A stretch of DNA of 64,000 nt, from assembly GCA_026545225.1 (NCBI GenBank), contig CM048849.1:28220336-28284335 (forward strand). Direction: 5' to 3'. The DNA is from Cornus controversa. Its lineage: Eukaryota > Streptophyta > Magnoliopsida > Cornales > Cornaceae. Shown here in pieces: positions 24,343 to 36,038 of this stretch; the first letter of the stretch is position 1, and every line of letters begins with the position of its first letter. Both the position numbers and the translations under genes were made by a program. Below the pieces are notes generated by a model. That model was not told the DNA's origin. It was given only the letters and a program-made list of their open reading frames with translations, and did not search any database.

Positions 24343-24962
24343 TGATGTGCTTCTTGTTCTTCTTCTTCAGGGTTTAGATGCTTTGATGTTTTGGATCTTG
24401 AGTGAAGAGTTCTGTAAAGTTTCAACTTTTTCTAAGAATATTCTGGTCTTCCTTTCCTCACCTCTGGACCTTTTGTTGATCTATTCATATACATAATAAT
24501 CATCTTTGTTGATAATTACATATATATATATATATATATATAATTATCCATTAGAAGCAGCTTCAAGTGGGCTTCGACTTCTCAGATAATTTAGACCAGC
24601 CCATAACTCATTTACTTGTAGAGGGTCTGATCTTTAAATTATCTAACTCAATGGGCCATATTTCAAAGTGGGCTAAATTGAAGATAAGCCCAAATTATAT
24701 TTTGGATTTATCGTGTAACTTTTTAATATCTAGAGTAAGATCTGTTATTTTTGGATTTGTAAGATATGTTATCAACGATGAAAATCAGTTAGTACCTTTT
24801 GGATATCTCTCAAGTTTGTGAGATGAAGTATGGATGTATAATACAGTGAGTTAGGAATTGTGTATGAAAGTGTATGTACATAAGACTACATTTGAATATA
24901 CAATTTTCGATTAATTATATGAAATGAGTTTATATTTCAGTCTAATAATTTTTTGTTTTATA

Positions 24963-24990
24963 GTGCCATAGGCACGGGCAATACCCTAGT
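24963..24990 (+). mobile_element. Helitron-like 3' terminus, second copy
   Basis: Hairpin GTGCC-ATA-GGCAC then GGGCAATACCCTAGT, as at 8,970-8,997, in the same place relative to the D LTR. The shared position shows it was duplicated with the locus rather than inserted twice. Confidence 0.55.
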
Positions 24991-25011
24991 ATATATATAT
25001 ATATATACATC

Positions 25012-25345
25012 AACAAAATCGATCTGAGATTTCATTATTATGTATGAAATTGTCACTACCTTTAATTGATTAATATTTTAAAAGAATTATTACTTTTTTT
25101 CTTTGAATTAAGAGCTGTTAATTAAAAACACTGTATGTTTATTGAAGATTGATCCTTTTCATTCAAAAACTGTCATACACATTAAGCTTCGTTGAGATAA
25201 ATCATTGAATGTAATTTAGGATGACCAAAATAGCAGTTAATGATTTTTTTCCTCGGTAATAACCAATGATGAAAAATTAAACATATTAGAGTAAAATGCC
25301 AAAAAAAACTCTATACTTTATCCACAATTGCAGAAACCCCAATAA
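25012..25345. mobile_element. single arm of the foldback element
   Basis: Corresponds to the left arm of the element at 9,030-9,388, from ATCGATCTGAGATTTC to TTTATCCACAATTGCAG, after which the sequence diverges. The mirror arm is not present nearby. Either the other half was lost here or the foldback at 9 kb arose by inversion of this arm. Confidence 0.7.
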
Positions 25346-26500
25346 TTTTATTTTTGGCAATTAATTCTCCTAAACTATATTTTGCGCACAAAACCTACCT
25401 AAACTATCACATTTCTTTACTTATTTTTTATTAAATAACCATAATGCCCTTTATTATTGAATTACACTTAATCAATTTTTTCTTATTAAAATAAATTCTT
25501 GAAAATAATTTTTTTAATAAAAAAACTTAAGTATATAGTTTTTTAAATTAAGTAATTCCTTAATTTTTAATGAATATACTACATAAAAAAGAAAGTAATA
25601 CACACTACTCATGTACTCTAACACAACTCTCAATAATACTTCATTCTATATTTGTGACAACTTCATTTGCACTCCATAATTAATTCAAATGATTAGTTTG
25701 CCATGTCTTTTTTTCCTGTATCTTCTAGTTTTCAAGATTAATAGTTGACTTTCCCTCTCCATCCATAAGAAGGAAACATAATTCAAGCGAACATAATTTG
25801 ATAGTAACTTAGAGCCTTACCAAGACTCTTGCAGCAATCAGGGTGTTGAGAAAAATCCTAAGACTAAAGTCATATATTGGACCTTGACGGTCTTTGAACA
25901 AAAAGATGGCTAGAAGCACATAATTGTAGAAAGATGTAATGGATGATTCTTTTTTACGACAGAATATCTTACATGAATAATTTCCTCTAGTGAAATAATC
26001 CTTTGCGCGGGCAGTCTTTTTTCGTGTGAAGCTATTTTATCATGACAACCTCTTTGCTTTCTATATGTCCCCTCTTTAATTGTATATACTAGTATTTGGA
26101 TTAATAAACCTGTATTTACAATGGATGTGAGAATAATGGATGCTCTCTATTGTCTCTGCTAAAGCTAGTGAGGCTAAATTAGAGAAGCGAAGGCAACAAA
26201 AAGATGGTTAGAAGCACATAATTGTAGTAAGATGTAAAGGATAATTCTTTCTTGGGTGAGTATATCTTACGTGGTAAATTCTTTATGGGGAAATAATCCT
26301 TTGCGTGGGTAGGAAATAATTATCTGTTACATCTTACTATAATTATGTGCTTTTGTTGGCACCCAAATATAGCGCCACTCCGCAGCCACTTTAGGGGCCG
26401 AAATGTGAGCCAAAATTGTCCTAACAGAAGTGATTGAGCCCTATTAACATGCATATATCTATCAGATTATTTGCACAACACAATGTATCTATACGTGTGC

Positions 26501-26540
<40 letters not shown>

Positions 26541-27494
26541 ACATACATAAGAATCACTTAATCTTACAGGATAGATGCAAGGAGTTTAAAAAGAATTGGG
26601 CTCCATATTAAGATGGGGCTAAAAGGGGACTCTTACAAATTTCATTTATAATAAAAGACTAGGCTGAACATGGATTATGGGATAGGTACTGATGGACTCT
26701 TCATGAAGAAAGACTCCAATAGTTCTACTGTATTAGGAAAGGGAAACTCTAATGGAAGAGGACTTTTAACAAGTTGTCCTAGAAAGTAGCTGGCATATAT
26801 ATATACGATTACTCTTACATGCATATCTATATTTTCATAATTGATTTTACAGATTGGAAGCAAAGAGTCCAAGATGATTTGGACTCCAAGTGATTCGATA
26901 CAGAGTGGAATACTGGAAGAGATGCATGGGGTGAAAAGTTAAGCTTGAAAAAGGACTTTGTGAAGGCTGATGACCGTGAAGAAAGGGCTGATTATGGAAA
27001 AATTGCTCGTGGATAAGGAACCGTATAATTAAGTTACAACTGCAAAGTCGGCTATATAGAGTAATATGGTCTAAACGCATGCAATTGATAGTTGGCATCA
27101 AACAAGTAAAAAACACCTATGAGTTTTGGCAATATTAGAAGACCTGGTTGAACATGGACTCTATACAAACAAAGGCCACATTGAGGATAAACTTGAGTTG
27201 GACTTGGACTTTAGAAGGGCTAATGCTAGTACACTACAATCACGGGCTGTTGAAGATACGGTGCCTTAGGAATATAGTTGATTTATTTCTTTTATTTTTT
27301 GAATTATTTTTTAATTTAGGATTAATTGCAAGTGATGTATTTCTTTTCTTCTATAAGTAAAACTATAGAACTCTGTATTAAGGGTTCCAAACAACTATCA
27401 CAAAATAATTTCATTACGTGTAAATATATCTCTCACGATATTCATCTAGAATATTGCTCTATTTCTTTCTAATCTTTTTCTCCCTCAAATTGCT
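25346..27494. repeat. gene-free stretch with repeated LTR-like fragments
   Basis: No gene recognised. Near-copies of the phrase AGAAGCACATAATTGTAG plus about 100 following bases occur at 25,910-26,020 and 26,208-26,320. An inverted trace follows at about 26,320-26,350. Positions 26,090-26,215 are the inverted counterpart of 11,777-11,910. A (TA)n run lies at 26,503-26,538. Confidence 0.5.
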
Positions 27495-27991
27495 TGCTAG
27501 CTCTGAAGTGAGAGGAACTTTTGGATATGTAGATCTGGAGTGTGAAAGCAACCACCAAGTGAATCCATCAGGTGACATTGATAGCTTTGGACTAGTACTT
27601 CTACAAATCCTCTTAGGAAAGAAGGCTATAAATATGAATATGAAGAAACCAATGCCATTAAATAAAATGGTAAGAAACCAAAGCTCCTTCTCTGTTAATC
27701 CATTCTAATTACTTAAAAGTCCTTTGGTTTCTAATTATTTCATTTATGTTTCTGATGTACATGTAGGCAAAATCTTTTAGTAGAGGTGGCAGTATAACAA
27801 AATTTGTTGATCCTAAACTCGATGGAAATTACTCGGCAGAAGCTTTTGATCTCACATTAAAGCTAGCTCTTTCCTGCACAGCACTTAGGTAACAACGACC
27901 ATCCATGGAGGAAGTTGTCAATAAATTAGAATAGGCCCTTGACATATCAACAAAAGCTAGCTCTGCTACTCATCATTCTACACAGGACTGA
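27495..27991 (+). pseudogene. receptor-like kinase C-terminal pseudogene, copy RLK2
   Basis: Second copy of the kinase tail. The first exon part, 27,503-27,669, reads SEVRGTFGYVD, NHQVNPSGDIDSFG and LLGKKAINMNMKKPMPLNKM and keeps a good GTAAG donor. The intron ends at the ATGTAG acceptor. The last exon, 27,767-27,991, reads FSRGGSITKFVDPKLDG, AEAFDLTLKLALSC and KALDIST-like text to a natural TGA. It has an in-frame TAA within the ALRQQRPSM segment and a TAG in the NKLEKALD segment. Upstream catalytic-loop sequence seen in RLK1 is absent. It retains DPKLDG, lost from RLK1, so the two copies decayed independently. Not functional. Confidence 0.75.
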
Positions 27992-29735
27992 CCTTAAACT
28001 CTGTAGAAGTTATTTTTTCCCCCTCATTATGATATAGCTAATATATTACACAATTTTGTTATCTATAGTCTAATAAATGTTTTTATGATAATATTGATAT
28101 ATCAAATTACAAGGGTGACAAAAAAATATCATAATGTGTGAGTATGTTATACAATGCCCCAAGAGAATGTTTGGCACTCAAATATCGGGTACTCCACACT
28201 GATAAATTGTTGTTATGAAAATATTGGAGCGATCTAGCTGAAGTAGTGATGTAGCAACTTTTGTTTTTCAATTATTTGTTAAAAATTATCTAAATTATTA
28301 AAAATGATCATCTCACCTTTACCTGGCTGATTTCGGTTTTTGTTCAAATTCTTAATGCAGTTCATTGATTCTCCTAAGAAGCAGTAAAATAGTTAAATAT
28401 ACTACTAAATTAGACATTGGAGCCAGTTTCTCTCTTTACTTTAATTCTTCATTTCTTTGATGCAGTTCTTTTATTAATAGCTGCCTAAACTTCAACTTAC
28501 AATTCTATAGTTAGCTTTGAGAAACTTGGTAGTTATCAATCAAGATATACCTCTCAATTTACTTGACCTTTCTAATATTTTTTTTTGGGGTAAATTACTC
28601 GAATTTTTCCTGAACTTTTGCTTAATTACCCTCAAATTATATTTTTTAAAATGTGGTGGTTAACCTCCCCTTTTGTTGATTTTACTTTGGGTACCCCTAC
28701 AGTTAATTGGCAGTCAGCTCCATTAAAATCAACATAAAAAAATGTGGCAGTAGTGCTGGTGTGACATTGATGGAGAAATAATATATACAAAACAAGTTAA
28801 TTTTAGTCAAATGATTAGAAATTGAGATTATTTTTGCACAAAAGCATTATAACTTAAGGGGACTTCTGTAATTGTAAATTATATGTTATTTTATTTAACG
28901 GATCGTTAGTCTAATAGGGAATGTCAACTTAATTTTGCAAAATTTTAATTTGAGGGTAATTAAGCTAAACCTCAAGGGAGGTGAGAGTAATGTACCATAA
29001 TTTTTTTGTTCATAAATCTGCATATATTTAATTTTTTTGATCAGATGAGTGGAGATTCTTCTCCAAGACAAGAACATCTTCAGGAGCGTATCACTGGTGA
29101 TTTTCCAACATAGCTTGATCAAAGTTTTGTGCTAATAATTTATAAGCAGGTAAGGTGTACATTTATTGAGCTATGAGGTAGGGGTGGCAAATGGGCAGAT
29201 TTCAGTGGGTATTAAATGGGCCACCCATTTTATCGGGTCAAAAATCAGTTGTGTATTAAATGGGGAAGTCCAACCCACATCTTACCCGTGGGCCCAAGCA
29301 CATTTCAGTTGTGGGATTATCATGTTTTTTTTTCTTCCTATCGAAAGGTATCCTTATCATTCATTTTTTACTTTTAAAATTTTCACACTCTTTCAAATCT
29401 TTTACATTCAAATTCAAATTCACTCTCACAATTCCACCTAAATTCAAATTTAAACATTCACCAACACTTACACTTAAAATAATAGTAAATGCCAAAATAA
29501 ATAGATAGTGGACATTGGAAATGAGGTGCAGGAAATGTATGATATGTTATTTTTGGATTTGTCAGATTTGTTAGCAACAATGAAATTCAGTCAGTACCAT
29601 GTGGTTGCGTCAATTCTTCTGGAACAATGTCAAAATTCTTTGGCGCCTGAGGATCATAGGTGTTCACATGTTCAATTTTCACACCCATTGGTTTAGCAGG
29701 ATTGGTTTTCACTGAATCTTGCTGATTATTGACGT
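27992..29735. repeat. non-coding part of the duplicated RLK block, copy 2
   Basis: Aligns with 15,810-17,147 and then, past a junction near 29,305, with 17,789-18,240. It carries the same out-of-order D pieces at 29,540-29,735. No gene. Confidence 0.7.
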
Positions 29736-30448
29736 AACTATGCTCTATTTTTTTTCCACTCTTTTTTTTTTTCCTTTCTTTGTCTTTTTCCCTTTTCTAC
29801 CACCAATGGCTCATAATATATACATTCATACATGTATATTAACTCCCCCACTTGATTACAACTGATGCATATGTATAATCTATGCTGCTATCCACATGCA
29901 ACGATTACACAAATCCTTTCTTTGAAAGTGCCTTTTTTTTCCAGCCTCCTTCCACTTTTTTCTTTTCTTCTTTATCTCTCCTACTGCCGCCACCTATTTT
30001 TTCTTTTTCTCTTTTCAGGCGCATCTTTTTTTCTTCTTTTTTTTCCTCTCTCCACGTTGGATTGCTGATTTTTTCTTCTTCTCTTCTTTCTCCACGCTTG
30101 ATTGCTGGATTGATTTTTTTTGTTATGTATTGCTTCTTTCTCTTTGTCTTCACATGAAGGTGTGGTTGCCTAAAAAAAATATTCCTTACTGCTTAAAGGT
30201 TTTGAACTTGAGAACTCTAGAAAATTTATTATAACACACAACCATCTCTTCTGCACAACTTTATGTATCATAAACTCTTGAAACAAAGTATACATGTGAT
30301 TGAACTTTGAAAAGAACATTTTTTTTAGTAGCAACTTTGTCCTCCGTGACTGTTATTATGCAAATCTTTTTTTTTTCTTTCAGATTAGTTTCCACTTGTG
30401 TACCCTACTCGAATTTTGGTGTTGTCTCTAGAATGACACAGATCTATC
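29736..30448. other. pyrimidine-rich gene-free stretch
   Basis: T/C-rich runs (29,930-30,130) give long chance frames rich in Phe/Ser or, in reverse, Glu/Lys. No coding signal is believed. It ends at the CTATC target duplication of element F and probably belongs to the 3' side of D2. Confidence 0.5.
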
Positions 30449-31645
30449 TGTGAGTTGCGCGGTGCGGAAGCGGTTGCGAAAAGTATTTTAGAACCTAGAG
30501 GGGGGGTGAATAGGATCACTTGCTCGTTTGCTTAATTTTTAATTAATTCAATTTTAAGTCCAATTAATTAAACAATTAAAGCAAGCAAATAAGTAAAGTG
30601 CAAGTAAAGAAAAGAATGCACCAGATATACATGGAAACCCAAGGCGGGAAAAACCACGGAGGGAGGCGGCACGCCTCAGGGAACCAATTCACTATGATGA
30701 AGCAAAGTACAACAGACTTTGTCTCAGTCTCACACCCCTCTTCACTCTGTCAAGGATCTGATGCGGAATACCTCAGGCTTATGATTGCGACAACACGTCC
30801 AACTGCTGCAGACTTTCGGCTAACGTCACCACCCTTACAAAAAGGTTGCTAGAAGAACCAAAATACTCAGCAAGTATTTTGTTCCCTTCGTAGTGCAATC
30901 TGGTCACCTTTCTTCCTCAGCAAGCAAGCAAGCGAAGAACCTTCAATCCAATGTTTTGATCAGCAAATAGATTTGATGCAGTCTCTGAGCAGCTAATCAG
31001 AAGTAGAACACCATCCTAAAAATCACTCGTGTAGTATGGATGTGTGTTCTTAAAAATATATAAACCCTAATTATTATGTATATACTTTCTCTCTTTAAAA
31101 CTAATATTTCAGGGCTTTTTTTTCACACACACTGTAGAGAAAATATGGATACATATATATAGGCAAGGAAGTCCTAATTCTACTTGGAAAAGAAGTTAAA
31201 TACCAAAATAGAACTTTCCTAGAAGTTTCAAACCCAATAGGAATCAGAATTTTAGTCAAAATTTATTTCCTATTTGGAATAGGCTAAGTTGGACCGGTGC
31301 CAAATAAATAGGACCGGTGGGACTTTTTGAAAACCTGCAGAACCCATCTTACCGAGAAAAGTTGGACCGGTCCTAAATATTGGGGACCGGTCCTACTTTG
31401 AAAAACCCTAAACTTTTCATTTAAACCTTGGTTTTTCAAAATAGGCTCGGAACTAAAAAGTGCAGAGTGTCCTCACCATACTTACCTATACTCTATGGTG
31501 TTCATACTGATTTGTCAGCTTCCATGCACTTGAGTGTCAGCTCGAAGATGTCGATGATCGGTTACATAAAATATCATGAAACTTACAACTCGATCATTCA
31601 GGTTTTGATCACCGAAATATGCCAATTACAAACTTATATGTCACA
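30449..31645 (-). repeat. 3' LTR of element F
   Basis: On the minus strand it runs TGTGACATAA to CAACTCACA, 1,197 bp, and pairs with 37,006-38,222. It is preceded (on the minus strand) by the purine tract. The GGACCGGTCC repeat cluster lies at 31,291-31,393. Confidence 0.9.
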
Positions 31646-31657
31646 ATCTCCCCCTTT
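31646..31657 (-). promoter_or_regulatory. polypurine tract of element F
   Basis: Minus strand AAAGGGGGAGAT directly before the 3' LTR, the usual plus-strand primer site of Sirevirus-type elements. Confidence 0.8.
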
Positions 31658-31857
31658 GGTAATTTCGTGACAAAACCACTTAGACAATCAATAACCTAAC
31701 CCATTGGAAAAATTAGATTACAAATTTGCCCAAATACACAGAAATATATAACTGATCATCAGAAGCTTTACTTGTGTGTTCAAGACGGTTAGTAAAAACC
31801 TGTTGTACCTGCACATTTCTTAAACAACACAACCTGTGAAAAGCTTAATAAAGAAAT

Positions 31858-31975
31858 ATAATTATATATATCTCCCCCTGAAAAAATATCTGATAAATAT
31901 ATCTCCCCCTTTGTCAAAGAACCTCATATCACATCCTATGCATATAACAATATCATCTCCCCCTTTTTGGAACAA
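31858..31975 (-). repeat. additional polypurine-tract-like repeats of F
   Basis: Three more minus-strand GGGGGAGAT words (near 31,871, 31,903 and 31,956), two of them with the full AAAGGGGGAGAT form. Multiplied tracts upstream of the 3' LTR are a known hallmark of Sireviruses. Confidence 0.75.
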
Positions 31976-32267
31976 ATTGACAAAGAACTAGCAAAGAGAT
32001 TTAGATAAACAGATAAATCAGGAAGCTCATAGAGAGAATAAGACAATAAGGAAACAAAAATCATCATCACAAAAAAAATATCCAAAACATATCAGTTGAT
32101 GAAATAAACAAAAATAAATATCCAGATATCAAGGATAAATCAGTCAACCATAGTCTAGAACAAAAGATATCAAGACCTAAAGTCTAAGTCTAGTCAGCCT
32201 CATCAGCAGACTCATTGGAATCAGCAGGGTCAAGCTTGTCTATCCTAGCATGTAGGCGATCGAACCT

Positions 32268-33236
32268 TTACTGAATGAACCTGAGAACTTGGTTCATCTG
32301 ATTGGCCGTCACGGGTGTGTCAGTCGCAGGAAGTTGGAAAACTCCTCGACCCCCAGACACAGCCTGACTAGCTCCTTGACTGAGCTCATAGGCCTTTCTG
32401 TCCTTCTCCTTCTTGTTTACCGAGCGAGTAATTGATGTGGCATCAATCATCCCTTTCGATTTCTCAATATCAGCTCTCTCTGGAATACGAACCCTAGCAT
32501 CCCTCAAAATAGCCATCACTATCTGTGGAAAAGGTAAGGCTGATGAAGACCTAGAATGTCGAGTGGCTAAGATCATGGTCCGCATGATTGTTACAGGAAG
32601 ATTGATCGGATCTCCTCGAACAATGTGATAAAGAATCTCAGCTCTACTCTTAATCAAATTACCCTTGTGGTCATGAGGATCTAAATTGTACGAGACTATC
32701 AAGTTCAAAGCCGAGACCTCATCGGTAAGGTAGAGTGAAGGCAATCTGTCTACTAGCCGTGGGGCTTCGGGTATGCACAACTCTCTAATCATATCATCCA
32801 TGCTCGGTCTGTTTGGATCCTCAACTTGATATGGCAATACAATGCCATCTTCATTCTCTGTAATACCTAACATATTGGCAATTTTGTCCTTGGTGACCTC
32901 AACACGAATACCATAACATTTAGTCACAAACATTAGGTCGTCCAAGCTTGATGTAATCATGTTGCCATAAAAATATCGGACCATGTCAGGCTTTACAATT
33001 TCTCTAAGATCACAAAGAGACTCCCAACCATTGTCTTCAAAGTATTGCACAAAATCCATCTCCCATTTGCGCTTGATTATCGCAAGATTGACTCGCCTTT
33101 CAATCCTCATAGCCCGGCACCCTATTACATTCACAAAATTATTGAAATTGAACTCATCTTCAAACATGTCTAATGTGAATACAATTCGATTCTCATCACT
33201 GGTAGACGCCTCAGTACGTCCCCTCTTTCGTGCCAT
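32268..33236 (-). CDS. third ORF of element F, putative plant transposon protein type
   Basis: Open frame of about 320 residues; I choose the ATG at 33,236 (MARKRGRTEAST) because the preceding frame looks non-coding. Readable family features: a central block ending VRYFYGNM, VTKCYGIRVEVTKDKI and MLGI, then SRAEILYHIVRGDPINLP, then LPFPQIVMAILRDA near residue 240. This pattern (FY-n, V-G-V, A-lW, l-P-l-taL) matches my recollection of the plant-specific putative transposon protein family. Its biochemical role is not known. It occupies the env-like position between pol space and 3' LTR. A similar but diverged ORF sits in the Athila-like elements B and A. The C-terminal part is Ser/Gly/Gln-rich. 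Confidence 0.6.
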   Translation of the reverse strand: MARKRGRTEASTSDENRIVFTLDMFEDEFNFNNFVNVIGCRAMRIERRVNLAIIKRKWEMDFVQYFEDNGWESLCDLREIVKPDMVRYFYGNMITSSLDDLMFVTKCYGIRVEVTKDKIANMLGITENEDGIVLPYQVEDPNRPSMDDMIRELCIPEAPRLVDRLPSLYLTDEVSALNLIVSYNLDPHDHKGNLIKSRAEILYHIVRGDPINLPVTIMRTMILATRHSRSSSALPFPQIVMAILRDARVRIPERADIEKSKGMIDATSITRSVNKKEKDRKAYELSQGASQAVSGGRGVFQLPATDTPVTANQMNQVLRFIQ

Positions 33237-33401
33237 AAGAACTACAATGAACGGGACCAAAAATAATGACAAAAGTTCCATTGAGTCAAATTGTCGAACA
33301 CTTGGTGTGCAAGTGCAAAATCCCCAAATGTCAAAGCTATTTATTTGGTCAAACTCTCCCAAATCAACAATCAATAAACCACAAACACCACAATCCTCCA
33401 C

Positions 33402-34853
33402 AAGTTTAATCCCAACCTCCGATAATCACAAATTAAAAAGAAAAATAGATGAAGAGAAGCTTATGTGAGTTGGAGAGTTTTAAAGTTAGAGAGATTGAGT
33501 GAGAGTGAGATATGAGTGTGTGTGCGTGTGAGAGTGAATGAGGGATTTAAAATAACACAGTGCGCGCATAGAATTTCATCAAAACTGGGCATCCGCTAAG
33601 TGCGACCGGTCCTTATATTTGGGGACCGGTCCAACTTCTTTCTGTTCCTTAGAACCTGCAGAAGTGCGACCGGTGCTCAATAATGGGGACCGGTCCAACT
33701 TTGTGAATTATGAAAAATTACACTTTGGACCTTTAATTCACCAAAAACACAGATTTTTAATCTGATTTAGCAATTTAGCACATAAAGAGTGAAAAATAAA
33801 CACAAAATCAAAATAAACATATTTTTGAATTTTTTGATATTTTTCAAGAGAAAAAAAACACTAAAACATGAATAATCTCATGAGAATAATCAAAACACAT
33901 TTTTCAGAGAATAACATGAGTTCTAAATTTTCTGAACAATTTCAATTATTTATAAATGTAGAATTTTAAAACCCATAGATTGTCTTTAAAATTCATTCTC
34001 AAATTCATGATCATGACACAACTTCCAACACACAAATCTTTATAAAAATTTAGAAATTCATCTAATAAATCCATGTGTGTGTGTGCAATCCAACTTCATC
34101 AAAAATTAATCAAATTCTTTTGATTCATCATCTAAAACATATTGGATAATAAGCAAATATAACTCCACAAGATCAATCATTTATTTTTCATTCATCATCA
34201 TTCTTTTTTTTTTTTTTTTTTTTAAGACGGTGACTTTCACTCTTACGGGCAGCCAGCTATTTTCCTCAAAACAACTCTTTAACTTTTTAAAGATATCTCA
34301 TTGGAGATTTACATTGTAGTGGAAGCTACGAACACATCCCGAAGGTAGCCTTTTCCTTTTGTCTTAGATTTTTAGCAAATTTTCTATTTTCTTTTTCTTT
34401 TCATGCTGAATAAAACATATATATATTTTTTTATTTTTTTTCATTGATCATTTAGGCTTTCAATGCTACTCATACAATATATTCTAGTCAACTTCACATT
34501 AGTTTTCAATCAATTCTCTCAGAGTTGGACTAGTGCACAAATTGTATGGACTCAGAAGATTTACCTCTAAAAAGAAATAAATACAGCACATTGGTCATCA
34601 ATGTTTAGATCATAAAATCAAGTACTTCATTCATTGACAAACTAAGTGTCCCAATTATGCATTCACAAATTAAAGTGAAATTTAAAAAGAACTATAAAGA
34701 ATTCACATTATTTCTCAGAAAAATATAATTCTCATAATCTCATATGATTAGTACTAAAAATAAACACAACCTATCCTAACCTAAAAGATATGGTCCAAAT
34801 GAAAACAAATAATGAACATAAGCTCAATCCATGACCATCAAAGTTCTAATGAC
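33402..34853. other. non-coding interior of element F
   Basis: AT-rich, with no pol-like sequence in any frame. It holds a second GGACCGGTCC cluster (33,602-33,697), a T-run at 34,204-34,224 and little else. Confidence 0.6.
33602..33697. repeat. internal GGACCGGTCC cluster of F
   Basis: Four copies of the ACCGGT core (some as full GGACCGGTCC) with a CCTGCAGAA spacer, the same arrangement as in the LTR at 31,291-31,393. A module of about 100 bp is therefore present three times in the element. Confidence 0.85.
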
Positions 34854-35870
34854 CTAGTTAGGGGGTTTTGCACCTAAAGACCTATTAGGAATAAATCCCA
34901 TAGTATCAATAGGCACAAACTTCTCCAAATCTTCCTTTTTCATCCAGATAGTTTTAACATGCAATTTATCAGGAGAGAATTGTGGAGAAACAAAAACATT
35001 CTTCTTTTTATTTGAATTCTTTTTACCTTGAGACTTTTTGGGTTTGTTCCAATAATGTGGCTTTTTAGCATGAACCCTATTCTTAGCAAAAGAATTATGC
35101 ACATGAAAATCAGAATTAGAATGTCTTCTCTTTTTATAGCAATAGTGTTGACTATGTCCAGTCTTACCACAAAAAGAACAATAAAGTACATTGGACACAA
35201 CTTTAGCATGCACAGACTCGACTTGAGACTTAGGTTTGGGTTCAGACAAAATCAAATTCTTGGGTTTAACAAAAACAGTATTTCCCTTAGATGATGACCC
35301 AACAAAACCTAATCCAGTTTTATCTCCTACAGGCTTACCAACACTAATCATGCTATCAAGCTTAATCTGTCCAGAAGTAAAAGCAATTAATTTCTCTTGT
35401 GATTTTTTCAATTCAGGCTCGAGAAAATTAATTCTAGCAATAAGAACATCTTTAGCAGAAATAGGTTGACTTACCTCGTTTTCGAGAAACTTGACTTTGC
35501 TTTGAAGATTCAGAATTTTAGCTTTACTTTCTTCAATCAACTTCACTTGATCTTCATTCTTTTTCTTCAAAGTCTCTTTCTCATATTTTTCTTACTTCAG
35601 CTTCTCAGATTTTTTATTATAAGCTTCCAGCAATTTCTCAAAAAGTTCTGGCAGCTTGCTTTCACATGGTTCTTCATCAGACTGCTCAACTTCTGAATCG
35701 TCAGACCCTACTTGACTGAGAGTAGTGTACATCTCTGTTTCACCTACATTAGAAGAAGAATCATTAGCAGTATCAACATTCAATAAAGCAACAAAAGCCA
35801 AAGAATCATTCTCAACAGAAGAATCACTATCGGAGTTAGAAGATTCAGACTCAGAGATAATAGCTTTCAT
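34854..35870 (-). pseudogene. Sirevirus gag C-terminal region with zinc knuckle (element F)
   Basis: Minus-strand coding text in two open stretches. The upstream one (35,592-35,870) is acidic (ESESSNSDSDSSVEND). The downstream one starts with a coiled-coil-like helix (EESKAKILNLQSKVKFLENE) and contains the zinc knuckle CSFCGKTGHSQHYC (CX2CX4HX4C) near 35,170, then a Lys/Asn-rich tail. Zinc knuckle plus coiled coil after gag matches the long Sirevirus gag. Pol would normally follow and is not seen. Confidence 0.7.
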
Positions 35871-36038
35871 AACTTTCTTGTTTGAAATTTTCTTTGCACT
35901 AAAGCTATTTTTCTTAGGACTTGGACATTGATTAGATGTGTGTCCTTTACCACCACATGTCCAACAAGTAACCTCAATTTCCTTAGAGTCATCTTCTTTC
36001 TCTTTCCTTTCCTTACCTTTGGATGATGAGCTTTGATT

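Larger units (their letters stand above)
21369..24870 (-). mobile_element. LTR of D3, split by a younger solo LTR
   Basis: Parts 21,369-21,598 and 24,343-24,870 together correspond to the D1 LTR at 8,010-8,850. The middle is element E. The outer limit is uncertain, because D1 and D3 remain similar for another 470 bases, through the Helitron terminus and a foldback arm. Confidence 0.6.

Noticed and set aside
29865-30157. Hydrophobic plus-strand ORFs that look like membrane proteins
   Set aside because: The region is a pyrimidine-rich low-complexity tract; the reverse frame gives an equally artificial Glu/Lys-rich protein.
32983-33468. 161-codon plus-strand ORF opposite the third ORF of F
   Set aside because: Antisense shadow of the minus-strand frame, no motif, Ser/Asn-rich composition typical of reverse reading.
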